DNA of 56,615 nt from Halolactibacillus alkaliphilus (GCF_900115465.1 NZ_FOWN01000017.1:1-56615), one strand, 5' to 3'; shown: positions 9,399 to 20,915, counted from the stretch's first letter. Program-made: numbers and translations. The notes: generated by a model from the sequence alone, not told the origin.

Positions 9399-10220
9399 TT
9401 ATTTCGTTAAGTCTTCTACAAACTTCGGTAATGCGAAGCTCGCTTGATGAAGTGATTCTGTGTAATACTTCGTCTCAATCTCCGCTGTTCTTTGAGACGT
9501 TAGTGGGTTGTACTTTTTACTACCTAGAGTAAACGTCCAAAGACCGCTTGGGTAGGTAGGAATATTAGCTGTATAAAGCTTAGTAATCGGAAAAATTTCT
9601 TTCACATCACGGTAAACAGTTTCAATTAAATCTGCTTTAAACCATGGATTATCTGATTGTGCAACAAAAATACCATCTTCTTTTAAGGCTTTACTAATAC
9701 CCGCATAAAAACCTTTAGTAAATAAGTTAACCGCTGGTCCAACAGGTTCAGTTGAATCAACTAAAATAATGTCATACATGTCCTCACTCTCGGCAATATG
9801 CATAAACCCATCGCCTACCTTCACTTCCACACGCGGATCATCTAGCATCCCTGCAATTGACGGAAGGAATTTCTTTGAAGATTCAATCACATCTCCATCA
9901 ATTTCAGCTAAAACCGCTTTTTCTACAGAAGGGTGTTTGAGTACTTCGCGAATCACGCCACCATCTCCTCCACCCACAACAAGGACATGTTTTGGATTTG
10001 GGTGCGTAAAGAGTGGGACATGGCTTATCATTTCATGATAGACGAACTCATCACGTTCAGACGTCATAACCATATCGTCAAGCAACAACATGTTGCCCCA
10101 TTCTTCTGTTTCCACCATATCTAACTTTTGAAAATCTGTTTGTTTTGTTTCTAATGTCTGTTTTACTTTCATTGTAATTCCAAACGCATCGGTTTGTTTT
10201 TCTGTAAACCATAAACTCAT
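9399..10220 (-). CDS. speE: Spermidine synthase (polyamine aminopropyltransferase)
   Basis: Transfers the aminopropyl group of decarboxylated S-adenosylmethionine to putrescine. The family signature [20 protein letters not shown] lies near residues 80-100, with the catalytic aspartate region in [17 protein letters not shown]. The open frame runs 23 codons further upstream. AAGGAG lies nine bases ahead of the ATG at 10220, and that start ([14 protein letters not shown]) matches known SpeE N termini, giving 273 residues. It is the first gene of speE-speB. The S-adenosylmethionine decarboxylase gene is not in the window. Confidence 0.96.
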   Translation of the reverse strand: MSLWFTEKQTDAFGITMKVKQTLETKQTDFQKLDMVETEEWGNMLLLDDMVMTSERDEFVYHEMISHVPLFTHPNPKHVLVVGGGDGGVIREVLKHPSVEKAVLAEIDGDVIESSKKFLPSIAGMLDDPRVEVKVGDGFMHIAESEDMYDIILVDSTEPVGPAVNLFTKGFYAGISKALKEDGIFVAQSDNPWFKADLIETVYRDVKEIFPITKLYTANIPTYPSGLWTFTLGSKKYNPLTSQRTAEIETKYYTESLHQASFALPKFVEDLTK

Positions 10221-10588
10221 TTGTATCGACTCCTTTTTTCGTATGTTTATATGTGCTATTTTTGTTGCTACAGCACTTGTAATATTCATATGTTCTCCAA
10301 TACCATCACCTTAACATAAATACAGGGAAACAAGATAATTTTAGAGTTTTTTTTGAAAAAAGCAAGTACTTTTTCATAGATTTTTTCATGCATCACCGAT
10401 CATGACTGTTTCAACTTAAAAAATCCTTCTCACGTGCTCTTCACCAATGCACTCATGCAACGTCATTGCGTAAAATGACCTTCTTTCATCTATCTTTCTT
10501 TTTTGAGCTATCCCCCACCTGAATTTCTAACGAGATCTTGAGGAAAGGGATTCCCAAGTACAGAGTGCTAATTAAAAATAAATTAATA
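10221..10588. other. Divergent intergenic region between speE and bglP
   Basis: About 370 bases without a supported gene. It must contain the minus-strand speE promoter, but no clean -35/-10 pair stands out. The stretch from 10380 to 10560 shows no strong hairpin and no coding potential that I can support. Confidence 0.5.
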
Positions 10589-10617
10589 TTGCATGACGTC
10601 ATAAGCTATGGTATATT
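10589..10617 (+). promoter_or_regulatory. SigA-type promoter of the bgl operon
   Basis: TTGCAT (10589-10594) and TATATT (10612-10617) are separated by 17 bases. Transcription from here would start near 10624 and run into the antiterminator and terminator about 30 bases downstream. Confidence 0.75.
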
Positions 10618-10654
10618 CATCTCAAGCAATTAAATAAATATCACACAGATTATG

Positions 10655-10686
10655 ATGGCGTGTTACTGATAATGCAGGCAAGACCA
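10655..10686 (+). promoter_or_regulatory. RAT: RNA antiterminator target of the LicT/BglG family
   Basis: The sequence GGCGTGTTACTG, then ATAATGCAGGCAAGACC, matches the ribonucleic antiterminator of LicT/SacY/BglG proteins (GGATTGTTACTG...GGCAAAACC). Its 3' edge overlaps the 5' arm of the terminator, so RNA hairpin and terminator are mutually exclusive. The LicT-like protein at the end of this operon is the expected ligand. Confidence 0.9.
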
Positions 10687-10746
10687 AAATAATTTGCACT
10701 TTATTTCCTATGGGGGGAGAGTGCATATTATTTTGGTCTTTTTTTA
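10680..10746 (+). terminator. Regulated terminator in the bglP leader
   Basis: A 21-base stem (10680-10700 with 10720-10740, AAGACCAAAATAATTTGCACT) with one mismatch is followed by a run of seven T. It lies 35 bases before bglP and overlaps the RAT, giving substrate-dependent readthrough. Confidence 0.9.
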
Positions 10747-10781
10747 TTTCAAAATGTGTGATAAGGAAAAGAGGATAAATA

Positions 10782-12662
10782 ATGGACTACAAAAAATTAG
10801 GAGAAGAGATTTTAGAATTAGTAGGTGGCGAAAAAAATGTAACAATGTTAACTCACTGTGCTACAAGACTAAGATTTGAATTTAATGATTCAGCTAAAGT
10901 GGATAAACAAGCACTCGAAAACCTTCCAGGTATCATTTCAGTTGTAGATAAAGGCGGACAATTTCAAGTGGTTGTTGGTAATGAGGTACAACAGTCCTAT
11001 CGTGCAATACAAAAAAAACTCGGATTTAACTCAGGAGAACAGGACCGAGACACTCATAAAAAAAATAAAAACAAAAATAGCCTAGTTGCTCGTTTCATCA
11101 GTGTCATTTCAACAACTTTCACACCATTTATTCCAGCCATAATCGGGGCGGGTATGATCAAAGCTATTTTAGCTGTTTTAGTATTATTAGGTATATTAAC
11201 TGACCAAAGTCAAACTTTCTTTATTCTAAATACAGTAGCTGATGCCGCGTTCTTCTTTATGCCTGTCCTTCTAGCCTATGGTGCTTCGATTAAATTTGAG
11301 ACAAGCCCTATCTTGGCAATGACTATAGCTGGTGTTTTACTACACCCTAATTGGTCAAGCGTTTTAACATCAGGGGAATCTCTTTACTTCATAGGTGTTC
11401 CTGTTCGCTTAACTGACTACGCTGGTTCAGTATTACCTATTATTATAACTGTTTGGATTATGTCTTATGTTGAGCGTTTTGCTGAGAAAGCGTCTCCATC
11501 TATTATTAAATTTTTCATGAAACCCATGCTGATTTTACTTATAACAGCACCACTATCTTTGGTGGTTATCGGTCCTATTGGAACATATTTAAATGATGTT
11601 GTTGCATTAACTGCAGAATCAATCAACAATTATGCAAGCTGGTTAATTCCTATGCTTATGGGTACACTTCAACCATTTTTAATTCTTACAGGGACAGCTT
11701 GGGCTATGACTCCTATAGCAACATCACAGCTGTCTACTTACGGGTTCGAGATGATGAACGGACCTGGCATGCTTGCTTCTAATATCGCTCAAGGTGGAGC
11801 CACACTTGCGGTGGCAGTTAAAACAAAAAATAAGCAACTTAAGCAATTGGCTAGTTCTGCAGGATTTACCGCTGTAATCGGAATTACGGAACCAGCATTG
11901 TACGGTGTTACCCTTAAATTAAAGAAACCTTTAATCGCTTCAATGATAGGTGGCGGTATAGCTGGTATTTATGCGGGCATTTCTGGGTTAGTTCGCTATG
12001 CTTTTGTCTCTCCTGGTCTAGCAGCAATACCAGCATTCATCGGAGAAAATCCGATGAATATTATACATGCTCTTATTACTATTGTGATTGCATTTACTGT
12101 TGGATTTATAGCTTCTTGGTTACTAGGATTTGAAGATCCTATAGAACATCCAAGTAGTGAAGCAACTCAAAATAAAGAGGGGTTTCAAAAAAATATAAAT
12201 AAAGCTATGGTAGAGAATCTTTCTAGTCCAATGACCGGAAAAGTAATAGATTTAAAGGAAGTAAACGATGAAGTATTCTCTAGCGGACTCATTGGCAAGG
12301 GTGTAGCCATTAAGCCAACTAAGAACGAGGTAAGAGCACCCTTCGATGGCGAAATAGTGACTTTATTCCCTTCAAAGCATGCCATAGGCTTACGAAGTAA
12401 CAATGGATTAGAAGTACTTATTCACATCGGTATTGATACTGTCAATTTAAATGGTGAACATTTCACCACTCATGTAAGTCAAGGCGATTCAATTAAAAAA
12501 GGTGACCTTCTAATAACCTTTGATCAAAAAAACATTACAGATAAAGGGTTTGATATCATTACACCTATAGTCATCACAAATGATATACCATTAGATATTA
12601 AAGATGAAATTATTGGTAAGAATATAAATATCGATGATACGATTCTAAATGTTACTATTTAA
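10782..12662 (+). CDS. bglP: PTS beta-glucoside EIIBCA
   Basis: Imports and phosphorylates aryl-beta-glucosides or cellobiose-like sugars. 626 residues hold three fused domains. EIIB is at 1-~85, with the phospho-cysteine in THCATRLRF at Cys26. EIIC spans ~100-455 with multiple membrane helices and the GITEPALYGV block. Glc-type EIIA is at ~480-626, with the active histidine in LIHIGIDTVNL. A Shine-Dalgarno AGAGGA precedes the ATG. It is the first gene behind the RAT/terminator. The fusion and length are standard for BglP. Confidence 0.95.
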   Translation: MDYKKLGEEILELVGGEKNVTMLTHCATRLRFEFNDSAKVDKQALENLPGIISVVDKGGQFQVVVGNEVQQSYRAIQKKLGFNSGEQDRDTHKKNKNKNSLVARFISVISTTFTPFIPAIIGAGMIKAILAVLVLLGILTDQSQTFFILNTVADAAFFFMPVLLAYGASIKFETSPILAMTIAGVLLHPNWSSVLTSGESLYFIGVPVRLTDYAGSVLPIIITVWIMSYVERFAEKASPSIIKFFMKPMLILLITAPLSLVVIGPIGTYLNDVVALTAESINNYASWLIPMLMGTLQPFLILTGTAWAMTPIATSQLSTYGFEMMNGPGMLASNIAQGGATLAVAVKTKNKQLKQLASSAGFTAVIGITEPALYGVTLKLKKPLIASMIGGGIAGIYAGISGLVRYAFVSPGLAAIPAFIGENPMNIIHALITIVIAFTVGFIASWLLGFEDPIEHPSSEATQNKEGFQKNINKAMVENLSSPMTGKVIDLKEVNDEVFSSGLIGKGVAIKPTKNEVRAPFDGEIVTLFPSKHAIGLRSNNGLEVLIHIGIDTVNLNGEHFTTHVSQGDSIKKGDLLITFDQKNITDKGFDIITPIVITNDIPLDIKDEIIGKNINIDDTILNVTI

Positions 12663-12742
12663 TAACTTTCATGACTACGTTATTGTGCAGGATATAGTAG
12701 ATTAATTAAACAGCATCATTTCAAGAAAAACTTATTTGATAG

Positions 12743-14179
<1,437 letters not shown>

Positions 14180-14212
14180 CATCTTATTTTGATTTATAAA
14201 GGCGGTGAGTCG

Positions 14213-15052
14213 ATGGAAGTTGTAAAAGTACTTAATAATAGTCTTGTTCTTTCTAAAGATAAGGATGGAAAAACGATTATAGTTATGGGTAAAGGGATTG
14301 GTTTTAACCATTCAAAAGGGGATACAATTAATGAAGAGTTAATTGAAAAAATCTTTACACCGAAAGATCCTACAGACACCAAAGAGTACGTCCGCATTTT
14401 AGCAAGTGCTCCTAGAGAGTATGTTGAAAATATTTACAATATACTTCAAGACCTTAAAAACAATTGGCAACATAAGCTAGACGATAGATATTTCCTCATC
14501 TTACTGGATCATATTGCTTTTGCTATTGAACGTGTAAACAATGGGTTTGTGTTTCAAAATAAACTACTGAATGAAGTACGCATCTATTACCCTGAAGAAT
14601 ATGAAGCCGGATTGATGATTGTTAGTAAATTAAACAACACGCTTCAAATCAATTTACCTGAAGAAGAGGCGGGGAATATTGCTTTTCACTTAGTTAATGC
14701 AAAAAAAGAAGATAAAAATTTTGAAAAAACCGTACTATCAATGCAATTATTAAAAGACATTTTAAATCTAGTACAATACAAGCTAAATATAAGCTTTGAT
14801 AGTCGCTCCATGCGCTATAATCGTTTTGTTACTCATTTACAATACTTTATTCATCGGATTCTAGAAAATAAACAATTAGATACAAGAGATGAGTTTTTGT
14901 TTAATCAAGTCAAGAATAAACATCCAGCAGAACTTAAAGTAGCGATGTCAATCGCTGATTACTGCAATAAAATGACGGACATTGATATTACTTCTGAAGA
15001 AATGCTCTATATAATCATTCATCTCATCCGCCTAACTAATCAAGATAATTAG
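14213..15052 (+). CDS. licT: LicT-type transcription antiterminator
   Basis: RNA-binding antiterminator of 279 residues. The N-terminal CAT domain (1-~55, VVKVLNNSLVLSKDKDGKTI and VMGKGIGF) is typical for RAT binding. Two PTS regulation domains follow, with histidines in LLDHIAFAIERV and AFHLVNA for PRD1 and FVTHLQYFIHRI and IIIHLIRL for PRD2. The frame opens eight codons earlier, but AAAGGCGGTGA lies ahead of the ATG at 14213 and this start matches LicT. It probably acts on the RAT upstream of bglP and is controlled by BglP phosphorylation and HPr. Confidence 0.93.
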   Translation: MEVVKVLNNSLVLSKDKDGKTIIVMGKGIGFNHSKGDTINEELIEKIFTPKDPTDTKEYVRILASAPREYVENIYNILQDLKNNWQHKLDDRYFLILLDHIAFAIERVNNGFVFQNKLLNEVRIYYPEEYEAGLMIVSKLNNTLQINLPEEEAGNIAFHLVNAKKEDKNFEKTVLSMQLLKDILNLVQYKLNISFDSRSMRYNRFVTHLQYFIHRILENKQLDTRDEFLFNQVKNKHPAELKVAMSIADYCNKMTDIDITSEEMLYIIIHLIRLTNQDN

Positions 15053-15211
15053 TAGTTCTATAAACATTATTAATGTATTTCGAGATTTACTCTATGCATT
15101 TGAGCATGCATAGAAATGTTCAAAAAACTTAGATATGTTGATTCTAAATAACATGGATAATAATTTCATTCTATCTAAAAGAGCAAAATAGTACTCACTT
15201 CTACAAAATAT

Positions 15212-15258
15212 AAAAAACTCTCTAAACCCTATAAAATAAAGGGTTTGGAGAGTTTTTT
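15212..15258. terminator. Bidirectional terminator between licT and the pseudopilin-like gene
   Basis: A 14-base stem (15217-15230 with 15240-15253, ACTCTCTAAACCCT) with one wobble pair has a T-run on the plus side and an A-run on the other side. It can end both the bgl operon and the convergent gene at 15319. Confidence 0.85.
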
Positions 15259-15318
15259 TAAAAGTGAAGTGTCAAACTGGATAATACATAAAAAAACATA
15301 GGTTTTATCTACAATTAC

Positions 15319-17499
15319 TCACATTTCTGTGACCGGTGCTCTAATAATCACCTCCACAGGCACAATATTCGTTCCGCTTCCAGAACCACCACCAGAGCCC
15401 GACCCTGAACCAGGAAGTGACCCCGTTCCACCCGATGAATGATTGGCTCCATCAGATGTGGTGGCTGGTGCATAAATCATCGTAGGTGCATTTCCTATCG
15501 TAACTTTTCCATTGTTTACGAGATACATACCGACAATCGTCACACTAGAACTTGCCACAAAATCATTATTCGCAAGAACTGTCCCTAAGACCGTTAAGTC
15601 ATTATGCATGTAAAATTTGTTATGTGCTTCAAAATAGAGTTGACCGGCTATTTCCTTTGCTTGGTCTTTATTGTTTTGGACAAAGCTTTTATCTATTTTA
15701 GTGTAGTTCACTCCATCTAATGAAACATACAATGTTGTCCCGTGGCTAAAATGAATATCTTGTTTAGAGTAAACATTAATCGGACCATTAGATAAGTCCA
15801 TATATAACTTTACTTCCGTACTAGATAAATTAAAGTCATTGAAGTAGTAAGTACCAGTGTCAAAATAGAGGTTATCTTGATACATAATAGTTACACGATC
15901 ATAGTATCCGGGTGTTAAATTGTGAGTGGTCCGATTCTGGCTAGATACTACACTCTCACCCGTTGATGTATATTCTTTAATCGGGATCTTTTGAGTTGAA
16001 ACGGTATAACCAGAAAAATCAGGTGCTGTAGGTGGTATAGGTGCAGTTGGTGCAACAACCGTACCTGGATTTGCTTGTTCAGTGACAGTTCCGCCAATTG
16101 TACCTAAGGGCTGGTTATTAAATCGTTTAAGCGTTCCACCCGTGACAACCTTACCACTAATGGTATTATTTGTGCCGTGAATAACATCTTTACCAGCATA
16201 AACATCGCCATTTAGTCGATACGTTTGATAACTGCGAGTATAAACATCCTGCCCAGCAAACACATTACCATTTACTGTGAAGTTCCCTCCTTGATTGCGT
16301 TCACCAACATCTCCTTGTGCATGAATATTTCCATTCACTGTAATTCCCGAGCCGAAAATAAAACGGTTATGAGTGAATATATCACTTAAAGAAGAACTGG
16401 TTTCTGCAAGTACTTGACCATTTGAATGAATCGCACGGGTATTGTTGTTACCACTCCTTAATGTCACATTTCCACCTGCATAAATCGTTTCTGTTGTAAC
16501 ACCGCTACCTGTTGTGACATGACCCCCAGCATGTATCACAAGAGTATTATTGTTACCACTCCCTAATGTCACATTTCCACCTGCATAAATCGTTTCTGTT
16601 GTAACACCGCTACCTGTTGTGACATGGCCCCCAGCATGGACATTCGTGACATTATTATTATTTAACAACTCAATATTACCATTTGCATATATGTCCTTTG
16701 CTTTTGATCCTGATGTTAAGCTGACGTTACCCATCGCATAAATTGCTTCTTCAACAACCGCATTCGCATTATTTAGCTTAACGTGACCGTTAAGCGCATA
16801 TAAACTACCCGTTACTTTTACTTCATTTTGTATTTCGATTGAGTTTGTCGCAATCAATGACCCTCTAACATCTGTCCCTTTAGAATTAAAGATAATATTT
16901 TCAGCAAAGAAGTCTCCTTCCATGTAGCCGCCATTTGGCATGATGAGTGTTTCATTTGAAGCACTATAAAAAATAAAATCCGAAGGAATTGTTCCGCCTC
17001 CACCTGAGGTTTCAGCTATACGATGCGCCACATCAAAACTTGTCGATACTTCTCTGTTTGACGTGCCTTGTTTTCCGTTTGACGTGAGTGTGTAACGCAT
17101 CACACGTTCATGGTACTGTCCTGTTTGTTGTTCATTTACCGCATCTTGATTAATATGAATGGCCGCTAACGGCGTCTCTCCGTTATTGTCTTCAAAGATC
17201 ATCAAGTCCCCCGTAATATGCTCATCAATAAATGTATTCAGTTGTTGAAAAAAGGCGTCATGTGAGAGAGGAAGCGCTCCTAATTCTTTAGCTTTTTTCT
17301 CAAGCACTGCCACGGATTGATTCACGCCGGCTTCTGCGATATAAAATGTACTCTCATATTGAGTGGTTGATTTTGTCAGTCGCACGTTAGCTACACCGAT
17401 TGTCATTAAAGCTGAACCTAAAACAGATAACACTAAAAACGTCAACAACGTTAAAACCAAGGCCACACCCTGTTCGTTTTTCCATAGCTTTTTCCACAC
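15319..17499 (-). CDS. Large pseudopilin-like (PilX-type) surface protein with beta-repeat domain
   Basis: 726 residues. The N terminus is prepilin-like: a short basic leader ending in NEQG, then the hydrophobic helix VALVLTLLTFLVLSVLGSAL (residues ~12-31), as in PilX/PilV pseudopilins. An AEAGVNQS block near 52 is also typical. Residues ~180-480 are short Gly/Asn-rich beta repeats (GGNVTLGSGNNN and the like) resembling polymer-forming or bactofilin-like solenoids. A second globular domain follows, then a Gly/Ser linker near the C terminus. The start is GTG at 17499, eight bases after AGGAGG. No pilus ATPase or prepilin peptidase lies nearby. The function is unknown and it is probably membrane-anchored and outward facing. 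Confidence 0.75.
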   Translation of the reverse strand: MWKKLWKNEQGVALVLTLLTFLVLSVLGSALMTIGVANVRLTKSTTQYESTFYIAEAGVNQSVAVLEKKAKELGALPLSHDAFFQQLNTFIDEHITGDLMIFEDNNGETPLAAIHINQDAVNEQQTGQYHERVMRYTLTSNGKQGTSNREVSTSFDVAHRIAETSGGGGTIPSDFIFYSASNETLIMPNGGYMEGDFFAENIIFNSKGTDVRGSLIATNSIEIQNEVKVTGSLYALNGHVKLNNANAVVEEAIYAMGNVSLTSGSKAKDIYANGNIELLNNNNVTNVHAGGHVTTGSGVTTETIYAGGNVTLGSGNNNTLVIHAGGHVTTGSGVTTETIYAGGNVTLRSGNNNTRAIHSNGQVLAETSSSLSDIFTHNRFIFGSGITVNGNIHAQGDVGERNQGGNFTVNGNVFAGQDVYTRSYQTYRLNGDVYAGKDVIHGTNNTISGKVVTGGTLKRFNNQPLGTIGGTVTEQANPGTVVAPTAPIPPTAPDFSGYTVSTQKIPIKEYTSTGESVVSSQNRTTHNLTPGYYDRVTIMYQDNLYFDTGTYYFNDFNLSSTEVKLYMDLSNGPINVYSKQDIHFSHGTTLYVSLDGVNYTKIDKSFVQNNKDQAKEIAGQLYFEAHNKFYMHNDLTVLGTVLANNDFVASSSVTIVGMYLVNNGKVTIGNAPTMIYAPATTSDGANHSSGGTGSLPGSGSGSGGGSGSGTNIVPVEVIIRAPVTEM
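16441..16650 (-). repeat. 105-base tandem duplication within the pseudopilin-like gene
   Basis: Two nearly identical copies with a 105-base period (for example TGTTACCACT at 16446 and 16551, and CCCCCAGCATG at the two ends) encode a 35-residue repeat of HVTTGSGVTTETIYAGGNVT type. The copies differ at only a few bases, so the duplication is recent and could vary in number between strains. Confidence 0.85.
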
Positions 17500-17730
17500 A
17501 TGCCTAACCTCCTGTATTTATCTAAAATATAATATATGCTTCGTCGCTTGCCATTATCTGTCTTAAGTTTACCATATTCAAAACCTTTCACCACCACTTT
17601 TCTGACGATTTAATTGTTGTTTTGATCTGGCTGACTATTTTTTTGAATATCCTTTCATTTTGCAGTAAAATAAAAGACGATAGATGCATCATTCTAAATA
17701 AAGTAAATTACAATGAAAGCAGGTGAAGAA

Positions 17731-17919
17731 ATGCCATACGTCACTGTGAAAATGTTAGAAGGTCGTACCGATGAACAAAAAAAAGCGCTTGTTGAAAAAG
17801 TGACAGATGCCGTCGTTGAAACAACCGGCGCAAGCCGTGAGAAAGTTGTTGTCTTTTTAGAAGATATGAAAAAATCCGAGTATGCCGTTGGTGGAATAAG
17901 GCTGAGTGATCAAGGTTAA
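17731..17919 (+). CDS. ywhB: 4-oxalocrotonate tautomerase family protein (YwhB-like)
   Basis: 62 residues, the classic size for the 4-OT family, starting MPYVTVKMLEGRT. Pro2 becomes the N-terminal catalytic proline after methionine removal. The family REKVVVFLEDM block and the C-terminal GGIRLSD are also present. An upstream ATG gives six extra residues that would bury the proline, so the ATG at 17731 with AGGTGA ahead is used. In Bacillus subtilis ywhB lies near speE. The physiological substrate is unknown. Confidence 0.9.
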   Translation: MPYVTVKMLEGRTDEQKKALVEKVTDAVVETTGASREKVVVFLEDMKKSEYAVGGIRLSDQG

Positions 17920-17944
17920 GAAAAAATAGACATGAAGTCATGGT

Positions 17945-18079
17945 GAATGTCCCTTACCACCGACGATCCTTACGTGTCGTTTGAAGTGAGGGCTGCTTGG
18001 GGTATCGTCACTTTTACTAGTTAACGTATATAACTAAGCTCCCTCTTGTTCTAAGAGTTTATATCTTTTGAAGCACTTG
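17945..18079 (-). mobile_element. Probable right end of a decayed IS200/IS605-type element
   Basis: This stretch directly follows the TnpB fragment stop codon on the minus strand. It contains CCCTCACTTC, then CGAC pairing with GTCG, then GGTGGTAAGGG, an imperfect hairpin followed by CATTCAC. Such a subterminal hairpin with a TTCAC-like edge is usual for the right end of these elements, where the guide RNA is also encoded. The assignment is inference. Confidence 0.4.
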
Positions 18080-18400
18080 CTAGTAAGCGACTGCCTTCTT
18101 TTTAATGTTGGGCACTGAATTGCCATCTCTATCGTGATCTCGTCCGTACGAACACGTATATATTCTCATGTTCATAGGCATCAGTTCTGTATTTTCGCGA
18201 TGCCAACACATTTTTGTAAAAGGTATCCTTTCATACTTTATCACAATCCTTTACTACCTATACAAAATCTTAATATATCAAGTAGACTAAATATACCTTG
18301 TCGAAAAAAGAAAAACATTGAGTCCTTCCCTAACCGACATTCCTCTCTCTCCATACTGCTAGGTCATACACTTCACACGTCTTAAAACGGACTGCTCCCA
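18080..18400 (-). pseudogene. Decayed TnpB (IS605 OrfB), C-terminal part
   Basis: Minus-strand translation in shifting frames gives TQCFSFFRQ, CIGSKG, RIVIKYERIPFTKMCWH, then MNMRIYTCSYGRDHDRDGNS and IKKKAVAY before a stop (TAG at 18080-18082). These match the TnpB region around the zinc finger and the RuvC-III aspartate (DRD...N). At least one frameshift and the loss of zinc-finger cysteines show it is dead. It lies between ywhB and the fbp terminator. Confidence 0.8.
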
Positions 18401-18478
18401 CAGTTAACGCAGGCGGCTACTTTAGACGAAACTCTGTGAGACTTCTTTCATGAAGTGCCTTTAATTTAAAGCCGTCAC

Positions 18479-18525
18479 AAAAAAAAACAAACATTCAAGC
18501 CGTATAACATCGCTTAAATGTTTGT
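18479..18525 (-). terminator. Terminator downstream of fbp
   Basis: A 14-base stem (18487-18500 with 18512-18525, ACAAACATTCAAGC) with one wobble pair is followed on the minus strand by a long T-run. It is 150 bases after the fbp stop codon. Confidence 0.8.
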
Positions 18526-18675
18526 GAAAATCACTTATGATGTTTTAGTAAAGAAGTCAAATATACGCATCATAACAAAGCATTGTACCGTTCTAACTTT
18601 TATAACGTTGATCATGTCTTAACCAAACACTTACCTATCTTAATAGGCTTAAGAACGGTTACCTAAGTCAGCTTG

Positions 18676-20607
18676 TTATCTTACATATTTCCCTTCTAAC
18701 AACTTGTTCAAGTAATTAATTTCTTGTTTCAACTTTTCGCCGATATTTGTTTCCCGAACTTTTTTACGACGCAACTCTTTATCAACGAGCCGTTTTTTCG
18801 ATAACACATCGGTTCCATTTTTAATCACATCTTGTTTCGAGTGGAAGTAGTGATGGGCGACGAGCTCAATACCATAAGAATTATAGACCAATGTATAGCC
18901 TGCAATCCCTGTTGTTTTTTGATAAGCTTTTGAAAAACCACCATCAATCACAATCATCTTACCGTTAGCTTTGATCGGATTTTCCCCTTCAATTTCTTTC
19001 ACCGGCGTGTGACCGTTAATGATATGACCCGTATCAGGATCTAAATCAAATCCTGCTAACATGCGACGAACAACCTGTTCATCTTCCCTTAAATAATAGT
19101 AGGCATTTTTGCGCTCTTTATGGGTTGTTTTATCTTCGATAAAGTAACGCTCAAACGTCGTCATCTCTTTTTTTCCGAAGAGCGATGAGTGTTCGCCCGT
19201 CCACATATACCAAACCATATCCGTCGCCAAGTCATCCGTCACGCGCTTATTAGCATAACTCTCACGAAGGAACGATTCGAATTGGTCAAGTAACGCTTTT
19301 CCGCTATACGCCTTCCCCTCAATCTCAAATGACGCAAACGTCCCGTCATCATGTAATGGAATACACCCATGTATTAATAGATTTCCGTTGTAGCGTAAAT
19401 AAACATTGCCCTTTTTCATTAAGAAGTCCATATGTCGTGTGAGTTTTTCTGAATGTTGCACATTAAATAACAGCTGATTAATGACCCGCTCTTCTTCTTC
19501 TAATAAATCACCTGGGGCCTCTTTATTGATGGTCTGAAAGCATGGTTGATTTAACGGATACGTTTTCCCATTAAGTTTAATCGTCTCGTTATCATAATCA
19601 ATAAACTCCAGCACTTGGCGGTGTTCTAAATGAAAAGATGGTCGCCTTTTAATGATAGGTAACTCTAACTTAAACTGAATCATCGTGATGGCTTGGTGCA
19701 TTCGGGTAATTTGTAACATCTCATCTTCTGATAGTTCTTCTCCTGGTTGCAATTTCGGCCGAAAGGCCGGATGGTCGTCATAATAATGGTTCGCTAACAT
19801 CTGTAAGGGACGTAAGTTAATTCCGTAACGGTCTTCAATAATATCTAAGTTATTATACCGGGCACAGATGCGAATAATATTAGCAAGACTAACTTTTGAA
19901 CCACTGTACGCACCAAGCCATAGCACATCATGGTTCCCCCACTGAATATCGACAGAATGATGCTGAATCAACGTCTCCATTATTTTATCCGGTTTTGGTC
20001 CCCGGTCATAAATATCACCCACGACATGTAAGTGGTCGACCACGAGGCGTTGAATCGTATAACAGAGTCCAACAATCAGCTTATCCGCCTGATTCAATGA
20101 AATAATCTGTTGGATAATCTTTCGGTAATACTCTTTCTTATTCTCAAGCAAATCAACTTTATAAAGCAGTTCCTCAATGATATAGATAAAGGCTGTCGGC
20201 AACGCTTTTCTTAACTTCGAACGGGTATATTTACTTGACGTATAGGATGTAAGTGCGATGAGTTTTTTAATAATATCACGATACCATTGATGTAATTCCG
20301 TCTGATCATCAAATTGTTGTTTCATCATTTTAAGCTTTTGTTCTGGATAGTAGACAAACGCGGCTAAGCTATTCATATCTTCTTTGGTCAGTTGATCTTT
20401 AAACAGCTCTTCGATTTTATCTTTCACCTTACCCGAGCCATTTCTTAACACGTGACTAAACGCCTGATACTCACCATGCAAGTCACTCACAAAGTGCTCC
20501 GTTCCCTTTGGTAAATTTAAAATGGCCTCTAAATTAATGATTTCCGTTGCGACTTTTTCTTCGGTGTTATACTTTTCTGCGAGTAACTCTAAATACTTTT
20601 GTTCCAT
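18676..20607 (-). CDS. fbp: Fructose-1,6-bisphosphatase, class 3
   Basis: Firmicute-type class 3 enzyme that turns fructose-1,6-bisphosphate into fructose-6-phosphate in gluconeogenesis. 643 residues is slightly shorter than the ~670 of Bacillus subtilis. The metallophosphatase ligands are visible in [24 protein letters not shown] and [13 protein letters not shown], with [10 protein letters not shown] and [14 protein letters not shown] further on. GGGGGAG precedes the ATG. It is monocistronic, with its own terminator and a palindrome just upstream of the start. Confidence 0.96.
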   Translation of the reverse strand: MEQKYLELLAEKYNTEEKVATEIINLEAILNLPKGTEHFVSDLHGEYQAFSHVLRNGSGKVKDKIEELFKDQLTKEDMNSLAAFVYYPEQKLKMMKQQFDDQTELHQWYRDIIKKLIALTSYTSSKYTRSKLRKALPTAFIYIIEELLYKVDLLENKKEYYRKIIQQIISLNQADKLIVGLCYTIQRLVVDHLHVVGDIYDRGPKPDKIMETLIQHHSVDIQWGNHDVLWLGAYSGSKVSLANIIRICARYNNLDIIEDRYGINLRPLQMLANHYYDDHPAFRPKLQPGEELSEDEMLQITRMHQAITMIQFKLELPIIKRRPSFHLEHRQVLEFIDYDNETIKLNGKTYPLNQPCFQTINKEAPGDLLEEEERVINQLLFNVQHSEKLTRHMDFLMKKGNVYLRYNGNLLIHGCIPLHDDGTFASFEIEGKAYSGKALLDQFESFLRESYANKRVTDDLATDMVWYMWTGEHSSLFGKKEMTTFERYFIEDKTTHKERKNAYYYLREDEQVVRRMLAGFDLDPDTGHIINGHTPVKEIEGENPIKANGKMIVIDGGFSKAYQKTTGIAGYTLVYNSYGIELVAHHYFHSKQDVIKNGTDVLSKKRLVDKELRRKKVRETNIGEKLKQEINYLNKLLEGKYVR

Positions 20608-20634
20608 ATTGCTCCCCCTTCATACATGGCCGTG

Positions 20635-20650
20635 ATCTGATGAATCAGAT
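20635..20650. promoter_or_regulatory. Palindrome in the fbp 5' region
   Basis: ATCTGAT-GA-ATCAGAT is a perfect inverted repeat lying 28 bases upstream of the fbp ATG. It could be an operator or a small 5'-UTR hairpin. No regulator can be named from sequence. The rest of 20651-20811 should contain the fbp promoter but shows no clear boxes. Confidence 0.4.
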
Positions 20651-20811
20651 AACAGCTAACAGACTTTACTTTTTCCCCCTCCTCTTTTTGTCATGATTCG
20701 ATAAATATTACCACCTATTTTACAGCTATCAGGCACACTTGGCTAGCTTATTTGTTTGTTTTTTCTGAAAATTAATGGGCCTTGTATGCACTCATCTACT
20801 CCTTACTGATA

Positions 20812-20844
20812 GTAAAAAAAACCACCTTACATAGGTAAGATGGT
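20812..20844 (-). terminator. Terminator of the GH2 glycosidase gene
   Basis: A 9-base stem (ACCATCTTA with TAAGGTGGT on the minus strand) with one wobble pair and a 6-base loop is followed by seven T. It is about 70 bases after the GH2 stop codon. Confidence 0.8.
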
Positions 20845-20915
20845 CAAAGGTCTAGGGGAATACGTCAGCCAAACATCTCCCCGCGCTTGAAGCTCATTAA
20901 GGTGTTACTTCCTGA

